From assembly GCA_050946115.1 (NCBI GenBank), contig JBMNUF010000005.1, positions 87,424-151,423 on the forward strand: 64,000 bases of DNA, in the 5' to 3' direction. The translations under genes were made by a program, and so were the position numbers. The notes below the pieces were generated by a model. The model had not been told where the DNA came from, ran no database searches, and saw nothing but the letters and a program-made list of their open reading frames with translations. Of this stretch, positions 34,907 through 42,917 are shown piece by piece; the first letter of the stretch is position 1, and each line of letters begins with the position of its first letter. This DNA comes from CAYFRC01 sp050946115 (GTDB taxonomy: Bacteria > Bacillota > Clostridia > Christensenellales > Aristaeellaceae).

Positions 34907-35164
34907 TTAGATGCGAATTGAGTACCGACGATTCAGCCTTAACCGTCTCATGTTCAGGACATCAAAAGCCGTAATGCGTCCGCATTTGCTGCATTTGGCC
35001 TCAACGTGTCCGCGGGTATCGTCAAAAACCGAAATGGCTTTGTGTTGGCAGTAAGGGCACTTTAGGAACCTTGATTTCTGAGTAGATATTGCTATTCGTG
35101 CCCTGATTATTTTCTGTTTCATTTCCTCAGAAGGTTCCTGAACATGAACCTCTGATTTGCTCAT
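34907..35164 (-). CDS. Small zinc-ribbon protein
   Basis: An 85-residue basic protein with one zinc ribbon, CPYCQHKAISVFDDTRGHVEAKCSKCGR (as two CxxC knuckles), and a Arg-rich tail (MRRLRLNRRYSIRI). Its ATG overlaps the upstream ImmA/IrrE stop (ATGA), so the two are translationally coupled. It probably binds nucleic acid or protein; the function is not known. Confidence 0.7.
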   Translation of the reverse strand: MSKSEVHVQEPSEEMKQKIIRARIAISTQKSRFLKCPYCQHKAISVFDDTRGHVEAKCSKCGRITAFDVLNMRRLRLNRRYSIRI

Positions 35165-35895
35165 GCCAGTACCTCCAACGGATCGAAGAATTCCGAATAT
35201 GGGTAATCTTCCAGATGCCCGAGCTGGCGAAGACGGATTATAAGGGCTGTCTTTGAAACTCCGAAAGCCTCACGCATGATTTTCAACGCGACGCGATCCA
35301 TGTAGGGAAACCAACCGCCGTAATTCTTCAGCTTTCTGCCGGGGGCAAAGCGCCACATCGCGAAACCGATTTCTTCCTTTGGCATCAGGATCGCTGCGCC
35401 AAGGGCGTTTGCCTGCCACTCATTCCAGTCTTCGCGGGTTTTCAGATCCCGCAAAGAATAGCAGCGACGAGCAGCGTACTGTTTGCGGCAGGCTGCCTTG
35501 CCCTCGTCTGATTCCAATTGAAAGAGGATTTGATGGGCACATTCGTGAGCAAGGGTGAATCTGCGTTTCCCGCAGAGCTTCTTGACCTGGCCGGGTTGAA
35601 TGAAACTGCTGTCAAGAAGAACCTGATTTCTCTTCAACGGGATAACCCGCGATACGCCATCAATCTCACATTTGTATTCGGTGTCTTCGTAGGCAGTCAG
35701 CCCGCAGAAGGAACCGTCAGAAGAAAGATGCGTAAAAGAAACCTGGAGCTTCAGATAGTCCGACGCGAACTGATCGATGGGCGTCGAGATCGGCATTGTC
35801 CGCGATTCCGGGATGCCGTCCTTATAGAAGAATTCATTGAAATCGCTGATCGTAGCGGCAGCAATGTCTTCAATATCATCATGAGATAGGATCAT
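35161..35895 (-). CDS. ImmA/IrrE-family metallopeptidase
   Basis: A 244-residue protein with the zinc motif FTLAHECAHQILFQ (HExxH) near residue 115 and a downstream EWQANALGAAILMP block with the third ligand Glu. Members cleave phage- or ICE-type repressors, as ImmA does for ImmR in ICEBs1. This is the first of two such proteases in the element (the other starts at 38032) and it is not next to the XRE repressor, so it may act on another target. It overlaps the genes on both sides by a few bases. Confidence 0.85.
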   Translation of the reverse strand: MILSHDDIEDIAAATISDFNEFFYKDGIPESRTMPISTPIDQFASDYLKLQVSFTHLSSDGSFCGLTAYEDTEYKCEIDGVSRVIPLKRNQVLLDSSFIQPGQVKKLCGKRRFTLAHECAHQILFQLESDEGKAACRKQYAARRCYSLRDLKTREDWNEWQANALGAAILMPKEEIGFAMWRFAPGRKLKNYGGWFPYMDRVALKIMREAFGVSKTALIIRLRQLGHLEDYPYSEFFDPLEVLA

Positions 35896-36143
35896 CAGTT
35901 TACCTCCTTGGCCTCAACAAACCATTTGTCATCCTCGTTGAATAGATAGGTCTCTTTTCCGCAGACCATAATGGTGTACCGCATACCGCAGCCGCCGACT
36001 TTGGTTGATGCAGCCCGTGTGCGCTGCTTGAGACGATCTATTTCGTAAATATACCCGTCTTCCCATCGGATGGAACGAGGCCGAATCTGTCCGTCAACAT
36101 CCACGTCGAGATTGACGGCAACAAAAACCTTTCTGTGTGTCAT
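35895..36143 (-). CDS. Small hypothetical protein next to the Y-family polymerase
   Basis: An 82-residue protein: VFVAVNLDVDVDGQIRPRSIRWEDGYIYEIDRLKQRTRAA, then YTIMVCGKETYLFNEDDKWFVEAKE. I do not recognise a characterised domain. Short proteins of this kind accompany UmuC-like polymerase genes in clostridial elements. It lies 15 nt after the polymerase gene and its stop overlaps the ImmA-like gene, so it belongs to the same operon. Confidence 0.65.
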   Translation of the reverse strand: MTHRKVFVAVNLDVDVDGQIRPRSIRWEDGYIYEIDRLKQRTRAASTKVGGCGMRYTIMVCGKETYLFNEDDKWFVEAKEVN

Positions 36144-36158
36144 ACGTTTTGTGTCCTC

Positions 36159-37391
36159 CTAAATCATTCCGGTTGGCATGACGAGATCAATGGTTTTCTC
36201 TGCCGGCATCTTTATACTCTGGCACAGCACAGCGTTCCTAATCGCGTTCTTGCCGAACCTTGAGCGTATAGATTCAATCGCCGCATCGAGCCGTTCCCGC
36301 TTGTCCAGCGCGTTCATATCAGTGAAAAGATCACATTGGATTGGGGCGTCTTCTTCCACAAGATAGATTGCTCTGACGGTTACAGAACGGATCGGGCGGT
36401 CCCATTTGTAGCTCTTGCAGAAGAGATCGTAGGCGGCTCTCGCAAGGTAAGTCGGGCTGTGAGTGGGCATCCCGAACTTGCATTGCCATTCCTTTCCGAA
36501 GAGCTCGTTGTTTCGGATGTAGATTGCAACACCACCAGCTTTCTTTTTATGCGCTCGAAGTTTGGTTCCAATGTCTTGAACAAGATCAAGCATGACGGCC
36601 CAGACCTCCGCATTGTTTTCCAGGTCTTGCAGAGTGGTAATCCCATGTCCGATGCTTTTGACGGGGCTGACATAATCGCACCGCATCACGGGAGAGCGGT
36701 CCAGACCGTTGGCATAGCGTTTGAGTGCCATTCCGTTTTTTCCAAAGTGGCTCTGGAGCAGATAGTCCGGCGCTGCTGCAAGCTGGCCGATGGTGTTGAT
36801 GCCGAAACGAGTCAGAACCTTTTCAGTTGCCCTTCCGACGCCGAGCATATCCGACGCTGGAAGATTCCAGATTTGGTCTTTGAAAGTCTCCTGCGGAATA
36901 CACGTCACAGCATCCGGTTTCTTCATATCAGAACCGAGCTTTGCAAAGATTTTATTAAAGCTCACGCCTGCTGAGATCGTAAGGCCAAGTTCAAAAGTGA
37001 TTGTCCTGCGAATCTCATCTGCAATCTCAAAGCCAGTTCCCATCGTCCTGCTTCCGGTAACGTCCAGCCAGCACTCGTCCATGCCATACGGTTCGATCAA
37101 GTCGGTATATCGTCCGTAGATTTCCCGCGCCTTCCTGGAGAACTTCATGTACTGTTCGTAATGCGGTTCAACAATCGTCAGGTTCGGGCACTTCTGCTTC
37201 GCCTGCCAGATTGCCTCCCCGGTTGAAACGCCGAAGGCTTTGGCAGCGTAGTTCTTGGCAAGAACGATACCGTGCCTTTCTTCTACCGAACCGCAAACCG
37301 CCACGGCTTTATCGCGCAGGCTGGGATTCAGCATACATTCGACGCTGGCATAGAAGTTATTCATGTCGCAGTGAAGAATTGTTCGTAACAT
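36159..37391 (-). CDS. Y-family DNA polymerase (DinB/UmuC-like)
   Basis: A 410-residue translesion polymerase. LHCDMNNFYASVECMLNP has the first catalytic Asp, EPYGMDECWLDVT the second pair (YGMDE in place of the usual YSIDE), and LGVGRATEKVLTRFGINTIGQL the helix-hairpin-helix. The little-finger domain follows, ending without an obvious beta-clamp motif. It could replicate damaged DNA during SOS or after single-strand transfer. Its promoter overlaps operators of the divergent XRE gene, so it is likely repressed in the integrated state. The start is ATG at 37391, after GGGTTGGG. Confidence 0.88.
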   Translation of the reverse strand: MLRTILHCDMNNFYASVECMLNPSLRDKAVAVCGSVEERHGIVLAKNYAAKAFGVSTGEAIWQAKQKCPNLTIVEPHYEQYMKFSRKAREIYGRYTDLIEPYGMDECWLDVTGSRTMGTGFEIADEIRRTITFELGLTISAGVSFNKIFAKLGSDMKKPDAVTCIPQETFKDQIWNLPASDMLGVGRATEKVLTRFGINTIGQLAAAPDYLLQSHFGKNGMALKRYANGLDRSPVMRCDYVSPVKSIGHGITTLQDLENNAEVWAVMLDLVQDIGTKLRAHKKKAGGVAIYIRNNELFGKEWQCKFGMPTHSPTYLARAAYDLFCKSYKWDRPIRSVTVRAIYLVEEDAPIQCDLFTDMNALDKRERLDAAIESIRSRFGKNAIRNAVLCQSIKMPAEKTIDLVMPTGMI

Positions 37392-37405
37392 TTTTCCCAA
37401 CCCTC

Positions 37406-37534
37406 TTGACAATTTCCACAAATCGGTGTAGAATACAGTCAGCAATTCACAACTGATTTGTGAATCAGATTATAGCACAACTCACTTGTGAATGTCAAGG
37501 GGATTTCAAGAAAATTCACAAATGATTTGTGAAT
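37406..37534. promoter_or_regulatory. Divergent promoters with three 21-bp operators
   Basis: Plus strand: TTGACA (37406-37411), 17 nt, TAGAAT (37429-37434) towards the XRE gene. Minus strand: TTGACA (37498-37493), 18 nt, TATAAT (37474-37469) towards the polymerase operon. Operators: ATTCACAA-CTGAT-TTGTGAAT (37445-37465), an imperfect TAGCACAA-CTCAC-TTGTGAAT (37473-37493) and ATTCACAA-ATGAT-TTGTGAAT (37514-37534). The middle site covers the polymerase promoter. The likely binder is the XRE protein encoded next. Confidence 0.85.
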
Positions 37535-37551
37535 CACAGGAGGGCGCGATT

Positions 37552-37968
37552 ATGACATTTGGCGAAAAGCTCCGAACGCTCAGGCTTCAGAAAAAGATGA
37601 CTCAAGCTGAGCTCGGAAAACAGGCAGGTCTTGGGCTGAATACAATCAGCAACTACGAGAAAGGAAGCACCTATCCTCGGGATCGAAGCGTCTATGTGCG
37701 TCTTGCTGAGATTCTTGGTGTCTCCGCTGATTATCTTCACAACGAAAACGATGATTTTGTCGCGGCTGCGGCAGAACGCTATGGGTATAGCGGAAAGAAG
37801 CAGGCGATGAAGCTCGTGGAAGAGATGGGTGGTCTATTTGCCGGCGGCGAACTCTCCGACGACGATCTCGACGGAGTAATGAGAGCCCTCCAGGACTACT
37901 ATTGGAAAGCCAAGGAAGAAAACAAAAAATACACCCCCAAGAAATACCGCGGCAATAAGTCCGAATAA
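37552..37968 (+). CDS. XRE-family repressor (ImmR-like)
   Basis: A 138-residue protein. The N-terminal helix-turn-helix (GEKLRTLRLQKKMTQAELGKQAGLGLNTISNYEKGSTYPRD) is of the Cro/CI type and the C-terminal half is a dimerisation/regulatory region with a basic end. It is followed by an ImmA/IrrE protease gene, the pairing found in ICEBs1 (ImmR/ImmA). Three matching operators lie immediately upstream, so autoregulation and repression of the divergent operon are likely. CAGGAGG precedes the ATG. Confidence 0.88.
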   Translation: MTFGEKLRTLRLQKKMTQAELGKQAGLGLNTISNYEKGSTYPRDRSVYVRLAEILGVSADYLHNENDDFVAAAAERYGYSGKKQAMKLVEEMGGLFAGGELSDDDLDGVMRALQDYYWKAKEENKKYTPKKYRGNKSE

Positions 37969-38031
37969 TTGGACAGCAAAGGTGGTATTATTATCCTGAG
38001 CGCAAAGGCTCAGCAAGGAGGTGTATAGGAA

Positions 38032-38565
38032 ATGATTGACTCCGAGGGAATCTACAAAAAGGCGAATAGCCTTGTCCAGTTCCACGGAACAAGAGACCCG
38101 GTTATGATTTCGAGAGCATCTGGCATTGACGTGATCCCGGTCGATTATTTCAATGACCTTCTCGGAATGTACGTTTACCGATGGAAGCACAGAGTGATTT
38201 TTCTCAATGACCGGATGGATACTTACCTGACCAAGATGGTCTGCGGCCATGAATTAGGTCATGACATTTACCACCGTCCCCTGGCAAAAGAAGGTGGAAT
38301 GAGGGAATTTGAGCTCTTCAGGATGAAGAACTCTACGGAGTATGAGGCCAACGCTTTTGCGGCTCATTTGCTCATCGACACGGGAGAGTGCCTTGAATAT
38401 GCCAGAGAAGGTTACGATGTAGTTCAAATCGCCAGCCTGATGAATTCAGAAATCAACCTGATGCTCATCAAGCTCCAGGAGCTGATCCGGTTAGGCTACA
38501 ACCTGCGGCTCCCGATGGAACCGAGAAACGACTTCTTCAAGAAAATAAGGGCAGATGAAAGCTAA
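38032..38565 (+). CDS. ImmA-like antirepressor metallopeptidase
   Basis: A 177-residue ImmA/IrrE protein. KMVCGHELGHDIYHR has the HExxH zinc motif near residue 75 and EYEANAFAAHLLID the third ligand. By analogy with ICEBs1 it would cleave the preceding XRE repressor after a DNA-damage or cell-sensing signal and release the element. AAGGAGGTG precedes the ATG. The stop codon lies within the stem of the following terminator. Confidence 0.87.
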   Translation: MIDSEGIYKKANSLVQFHGTRDPVMISRASGIDVIPVDYFNDLLGMYVYRWKHRVIFLNDRMDTYLTKMVCGHELGHDIYHRPLAKEGGMREFELFRMKNSTEYEANAFAAHLLIDTGECLEYAREGYDVVQIASLMNSEINLMLIKLQELIRLGYNLRLPMEPRNDFFKKIRADES

Positions 38566-38598
38566 AGCCCCACCAAGCCTAAGCTGGTGGGGCTTTAG
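38562..38598 (+). terminator. Terminator after immA-like gene
   Basis: CTAAAGCCCCACCA (38562-38575) is perfectly complementary to TGGTGGGGCTTTAG (38585-38598). A related copy is found at 39170-39208. Confidence 0.85.
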
Positions 38599-38618
38599 AT
38601 CAATATGTGGAGGGGAAA

Positions 38619-39107
38619 ATGACGGAGCAGGAGAAGAGAAAAAAGCGGTGCTGCTTCACGGGCCATCGTCCTGAAAAGCTGGATCGGCCAGAAGCGGAGA
38701 TTATCGCATGGCTTGAAACCGAAATCCGTAAAGCTGTTGAGGAAGGGTTTGTCACTTTCATATCTGGGATGGCTCGTGGTGTCGATATATGGGCGGCAGA
38801 AATAGTGTTACGCCTGCGAGACGAGGGCTTACCTATCCACTTGATCTGCGCCAGCCCCTTTGAGGGATTTGAACGTAGTTGGGATGAAAGCTGGAAACAG
38901 CGGTATGCGGATGTGATGAGGAAAGCCGATCTCGTGAAATACATCTGCGAGAATTACAGTCGAGCTTGCTTTCAGATCCGTAACGAATGGATGGTTGACC
39001 AATCTGCAAGAGTCATTGCTGTTTTCAATGGAAAGCCAGGGGGAACGAAGAATACTATCAGATATGCACGAGCAAATGCAATTGAGATTCTGAGTATTAG
39101 TGTATAA
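38619..39107 (+). CDS. SLOG/DUF1273-like (YpsA-type) protein
   Basis: A 162-residue Rossmann-like protein. CCFTGHRPEKL at the N-terminus, FISGMARGVDIWAAEIVL near residue 48, PIHLICASPFEGFE and the C-terminal IAVFNGKPGGTKNTIRYA match the YpsA/DprA-like SLOG group that binds nucleotides or nucleotide-derived ligands. SLOG proteins often serve in nucleotide signalling or defence; the role here is unknown. GGAGGGG lies 5 nt before the ATG. The gene is bracketed by duplicated sequence (see the repeat), suggesting it is a cargo gene. Confidence 0.78.
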   Translation: MTEQEKRKKRCCFTGHRPEKLDRPEAEIIAWLETEIRKAVEEGFVTFISGMARGVDIWAAEIVLRLRDEGLPIHLICASPFEGFERSWDESWKQRYADVMRKADLVKYICENYSRACFQIRNEWMVDQSARVIAVFNGKPGGTKNTIRYARANAIEILSISV

Positions 39108-39210
39108 CCTTGGGCTCCCGATGGAACCGAGAAACAACTTCTTCATGATAAACAGATCGTATAAAAGCTAAAGTCCCACCAATTTCTCAAAAAAATCGGT
39201 GGGGCTTTCG
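39100..39210 (+). repeat. Diverged duplicate of the immA-like 3' end and terminator
   Basis: TATAACCT and the following GGCTCCCGATGGAACCGAGA with ACTTCTTCA, AAAGCTAAAG and a GTCCCACC/GGTGGGGC hairpin repeat the segment around 38498-38600. The copies bracket the SLOG gene. The second copy no longer encodes part of a protease. It contains its own terminator-like stem (39170-39180 with 39198-39208). Confidence 0.8.
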
Positions 39211-39212
39211 AT

Positions 39213-39587
39213 TTATAGATCGGCAAAGAAATCTGCCAGCGTGTCGTATTCTTTCCTTTTGTTGAAGAATACATGCCCTTTGGCGTCCTGCCAGATCACC
39301 GCTCCGTCCATGTTACCATTCTCTATAACGTACCAATCAGCAGGGATTCCTTCTTTGAACGCCTTGAGCTGCTTCGTAACAGAAACGACGTTCGTCCGAT
39401 CAGCATTTCCGATCCCGGTCAGTTCATGACCGTCACACATTGCTAAACCCACTGTTGACAGATATTCAAAATAATCATTTGCAAATACAAGTCCCAGTTC
39501 GGTTTCGGCTTCATGTATCAAATGCTCGTCGACACCATTTCCAAGATACGCATCTTCTTTTGAAGATAGTAAGTCCCTAATACTCAT
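39213..39587 (-). CDS. SMI1/KNR4 (SUKH) family immunity-type protein
   Basis: A 124-residue protein. EAETELGLVFANDYFEYLSTVGLAMCDGHELTGIG is the SUKH core (acidic, with the conserved GxxL/F-type hydrophobics), followed by WYVIENGNMDGAVIWQDAKGHVFFNKR and YDTLADFFADL. SUKH proteins are the most common immunity proteins of polymorphic nuclease toxins. It lies 11 nt downstream of an LHH-nuclease lipoprotein gene on the same strand, so a toxin-immunity pair is the simplest reading. Confidence 0.82.
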   Translation of the reverse strand: MSIRDLLSSKEDAYLGNGVDEHLIHEAETELGLVFANDYFEYLSTVGLAMCDGHELTGIGNADRTNVVSVTKQLKAFKEGIPADWYVIENGNMDGAVIWQDAKGHVFFNKRKEYDTLADFFADL

Positions 39588-39598
39588 ATTTATTCTCC

Positions 39599-40885
39599 TT
39601 ACAACAATCCAGCAGCATACTTCTGCCAGAACTCTTTTCTAATCGCTTCAAAAGCCTTTCTGTCTATTTCGGATTCCTTACCAAAAAGATTTAGTATAGA
39701 TGAATTGCCTTGATGTTCAGCCTCGGTTAGTATGGCCAGTGTTCCATTGGGATTCTGATTGATGTGGTGGAGCTGATATGCTTTCCCGGTTGCAGGATCA
39801 AGCGGCGCATAGCCTTTTTGCATCCTAACGAGATTGGTAACTTTCTCTCCGGTGGGAAGCTCTGAAACATACTCCAAATCAATGTTCCGCACTAATGCCA
39901 GTTTCCCATTTACCATTTTTGTATAGAGGCCAGCGTTTTTATAGACTTCATATTCCTCAACACTCTTAAACTGTTTTATTAGTTCAAGCGGATAGCCGGA
40001 CTCTTTTTGAATTCTGGCTGCTTCGTTCATTGTCAGGCCATTGAGAGTGGCACCTTTCAGTGCTATAGCCTCTTGAGCACCGCCAACCGCAACACCAATG
40101 ATAGCGCCCCATTTGAAACCCTCGCCACCGGCTGCCACACCGGCCTTTATTGCCTGATCAAAGCTCTCTGTCTCATATCCTTTAGCAATGGCAGCTGCGG
40201 CGAAACTGATCGCTCCGGATTCTAATGCGAATGCTGTACCGGTCGAAGCCGAAGCAGCAAATATCATTCCTACTGCTGGAGCTGCAGGTGCAGCAACTAC
40301 CGAAACCGTCACGCAGATCAGAATAACGCCGGTTCCGACTAACACGTCTTCCATGGCTTTGACGTATATGTCATCGTTTACTGTCTCCATTGGGACTACG
40401 ATTGTTTGACCATCTGCACCAAGTGTGAAAACGTATTTTTTGCCTTGGAATTGCTCGTTTAGCTCATTGACAGTATACCCGAAATACCGGTTTGGTTGGG
40501 AATTAAACGCAAGGGCCTCTATATACTCTTTTGGGTAATAAATAGCCTCTACGTTCTCAATGAAGTAGTCCTCACTATTGAGTTGTCGGATCAGCGATGT
40601 GTATACATTATCCTCGACAAACTGAAGTAGAGAAGCATCATCAAGACCCGTGAATGTGATGTCAGGTTGTGGATTAGATGAAACCTGATTGGAAGGGACC
40701 TCAGCCTGTGCTTCGTGAACATCTGTAGAATCTATTCCTTCATCTCCAGCCTGCGGCTGATGAGTTTCGTTGGATACATTCATGTCCGGTGCATCCGGTT
40801 CTGCTGACATTGAACTGCTATTGGGGGCAGCACATCCACTTAACAGAAAAGCACATACGAGGATGATAGAAATCAGCCTTTTCAT
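39599..40885 (-). CDS. Lipoprotein with C-terminal LHH-type nuclease toxin domain
   Basis: A 428-residue protein. KRLISIILVCAFLLSGCAA is a type II signal peptide with lipobox LSGC. A Ser/Pro/Asp-rich linker (residues 19-80) precedes an uncharacterised domain with a hydrophobic, glycine- and alanine-rich stretch (about residues 190-270, IICVTVSVVAAPAAPAVG-like). The C-terminus, LDPATGKAYQLHHINQNPNG plus LAILTEAEHQG, is an LHH motif of the HNH/EndoVII nuclease superfamily used by polymorphic toxins. It is likely a surface-tethered antibacterial effector, neutralised inside kin by the SUKH protein. No secretion system of type VI or VII is visible here. The ATG at 40885 follows GAGGGAG. Confidence 0.75.
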   Translation of the reverse strand: MKRLISIILVCAFLLSGCAAPNSSSMSAEPDAPDMNVSNETHQPQAGDEGIDSTDVHEAQAEVPSNQVSSNPQPDITFTGLDDASLLQFVEDNVYTSLIRQLNSEDYFIENVEAIYYPKEYIEALAFNSQPNRYFGYTVNELNEQFQGKKYVFTLGADGQTIVVPMETVNDDIYVKAMEDVLVGTGVILICVTVSVVAAPAAPAVGMIFAASASTGTAFALESGAISFAAAAIAKGYETESFDQAIKAGVAAGGEGFKWGAIIGVAVGGAQEAIALKGATLNGLTMNEAARIQKESGYPLELIKQFKSVEEYEVYKNAGLYTKMVNGKLALVRNIDLEYVSELPTGEKVTNLVRMQKGYAPLDPATGKAYQLHHINQNPNGTLAILTEAEHQGNSSILNLFGKESEIDRKAFEAIRKEFWQKYAAGLL

Positions 40886-40896
40886 AACTGTCTCCC

Positions 40897-42870
40897 TCAA
40901 TTCGACGCTTTATCTCTTTTGCGAAGCTTTTTCTTGACGGCGAATCCTGCAGAAGTAATAGCCACTGCGGCTACAGCAGTAATTACAGGCACATTGATAT
41001 TTTTATGTGTCTGCTCATCCTCAGGTTGATTTGGCTCAGCCGTTGCAGAAGTATTCGGTGTTATCGGATTCGATGTGGTTTCTGGTTCGCTGCTTGGCTG
41101 GGGTGAAGAATCCGAAGATGTTGTTTCTTCCGGAATTTCTGTAGTTTCAAGAGGCTCGGAGCTTTCTTCTGGTTCGGTAGGCGTTTCCACTGTTGTTTCC
41201 TGTGGCGGTTCTGGTTCAATTATCTGACCACTTGCGTCAATGGTGGCTCCAGTTGCAAGCTTTTCATTAATTGCACTGATCGACATCCCTGTTTTCATGT
41301 GCGCCAGGAGGATGTCACGATTACCGACATAAACCCTTTTTATTACGCTATCACCTGTTGCAAGATTTTTTATTGTGACCGTGTATATTCCTTCTTCTGT
41401 GTACGACCTGCCTTCTTTTGCGACACCACTGAATTTTGTGTCTTCAACGAGACCATCGAGGCTATCGGTCAAAATCTCTCGCTTGATGGACATAGTCAGG
41501 TACTGCGAATTTGCTACATCAATGTAAAAACCATGTTCTGCAACATTGGCATTAGTAATGAACTGGTTTGTATCGACGTCTCTTAGGAAAGCGGAAATAT
41601 CGCCATTTCGCACCTTAAACTTGAAGAAGATTCTGTATGTCAACGTTTTTGTAGTCGTTGAGCCAAACACAAAAGGCTTATCATAATGCAACTGGTAATC
41701 GAGTGCTACTTCGTAATCACCCTCTTCAAACAAATCAACTCGCGTATTCGCTCCAACTGTGGCAGACGCTTCTAAGTAGTTTGTATAAATCTGTCGTTCT
41801 TTTTTGTTTTCTTTGTCGGTTCGTCTTACTATCAGTGCACCACGTCCAAAATCTTTAATTTCTGGTGTCCCGAAATAAATATCCGAACCAGATTCAATAT
41901 AATTGATCTTAACGTCGGTTCGTCAGTTGCATTTATCCAATTCCTGCTCTAAATTGAACCACAGGGCAGCTCTATCACCCGGCACTTTCCAAAACACGGG
42001 CACACCATTGTCCATTCTAACATCGGTATAACCGCTGACATAGAATTTGCCGACAGTCCAATCAATGTGCGGATCATCGCTTTTGATCAATTCAGGATTG
42101 GTAAATCCGTCTTGACTATCAACGCGATATACCTCACCAAATTCATACGCATTTTTAGTGTTAAGTGTTTCGCCCTGATCGACTGTCGTGTCGAAGGCGT
42201 AGAACTGATATATTTCAATGCGTTCCTTCTCTTCCGTTTTCGGCACAGAGACGAACCAAATCTGTGTAGGATCTACATTCCGCTGTAGTTTGTAAGCAAC
42301 GATGATTCTGTAAAAGCAGCCATTTGTTAACTGGACATTTGTTGTTCGATAGAAGGCATTTATCGCATCGCCACCTGAACTTCTGTGGTTCATGGTATCC
42401 ATTTTTGCATAGAAGTCCGTTTCATAATCAGAAGTGATCCATGTCTTGCCATCTTTTGACGTTTGCACAATGATCGCACCGGAGTTAATCTTCTGGTTAA
42501 GCTCGGTGCTGTCAACGGTCTTAGAACTATCTGAAATGATGTGCCATTCAGTGGAATCGGACGGATCGAACAACTTTGCCCAGAACTGTTCATTAAACAC
42601 GAGATCTAAATTGCCTGATTGGACGCCATAACTTGCAAAACCATTTTTTGAAGATACGGACGCAATATCCCCCCTGAGGTAGAATCGGCTTGCAGCATCG
42701 TTTGTGGCCCGCGCTTTTGTGAGTTCATATTTATCTTTTTCACCAAGATCATAGACTTTCCCTGTAAGAGTTTCTGATCTATGATCTGCATATGCAGGGA
42801 TTGCCATAAGTCCTGCTATAAGAGAAACAACGATGGCAATCACAAAAATAACCGACAATAATTTCTTCAT
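40897..42870 (-). pseudogene. Membrane-anchored surface protein interrupted by an in-frame TGA
   Basis: A single reading frame of 657 codons is split by TGA at 41925-41923. The 5' part (315 residues) has a signal peptide (KKLLSVIFVIAIVVSLIAGLMA) but no anchor. The 3' part continues in frame without further stops (RTDVKINYIESGSDIYFG onwards) and ends in a Pro/Thr/Glu/Ser-rich stalk, a transmembrane helix (VPVITAVAAVAITSAGFAV) and a basic tail. Only the joined protein has both export signal and anchor. I do not recognise a characterised domain. It is the gene next upstream of the lipoprotein toxin on the strand, so joint transcription is possible. Confidence 0.75.
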
Positions 42871-42917
42871 CTATGTATCTCCCCGCCGAAAGGAATAATT
42901 CTCTCGGGTTTCGTAGA

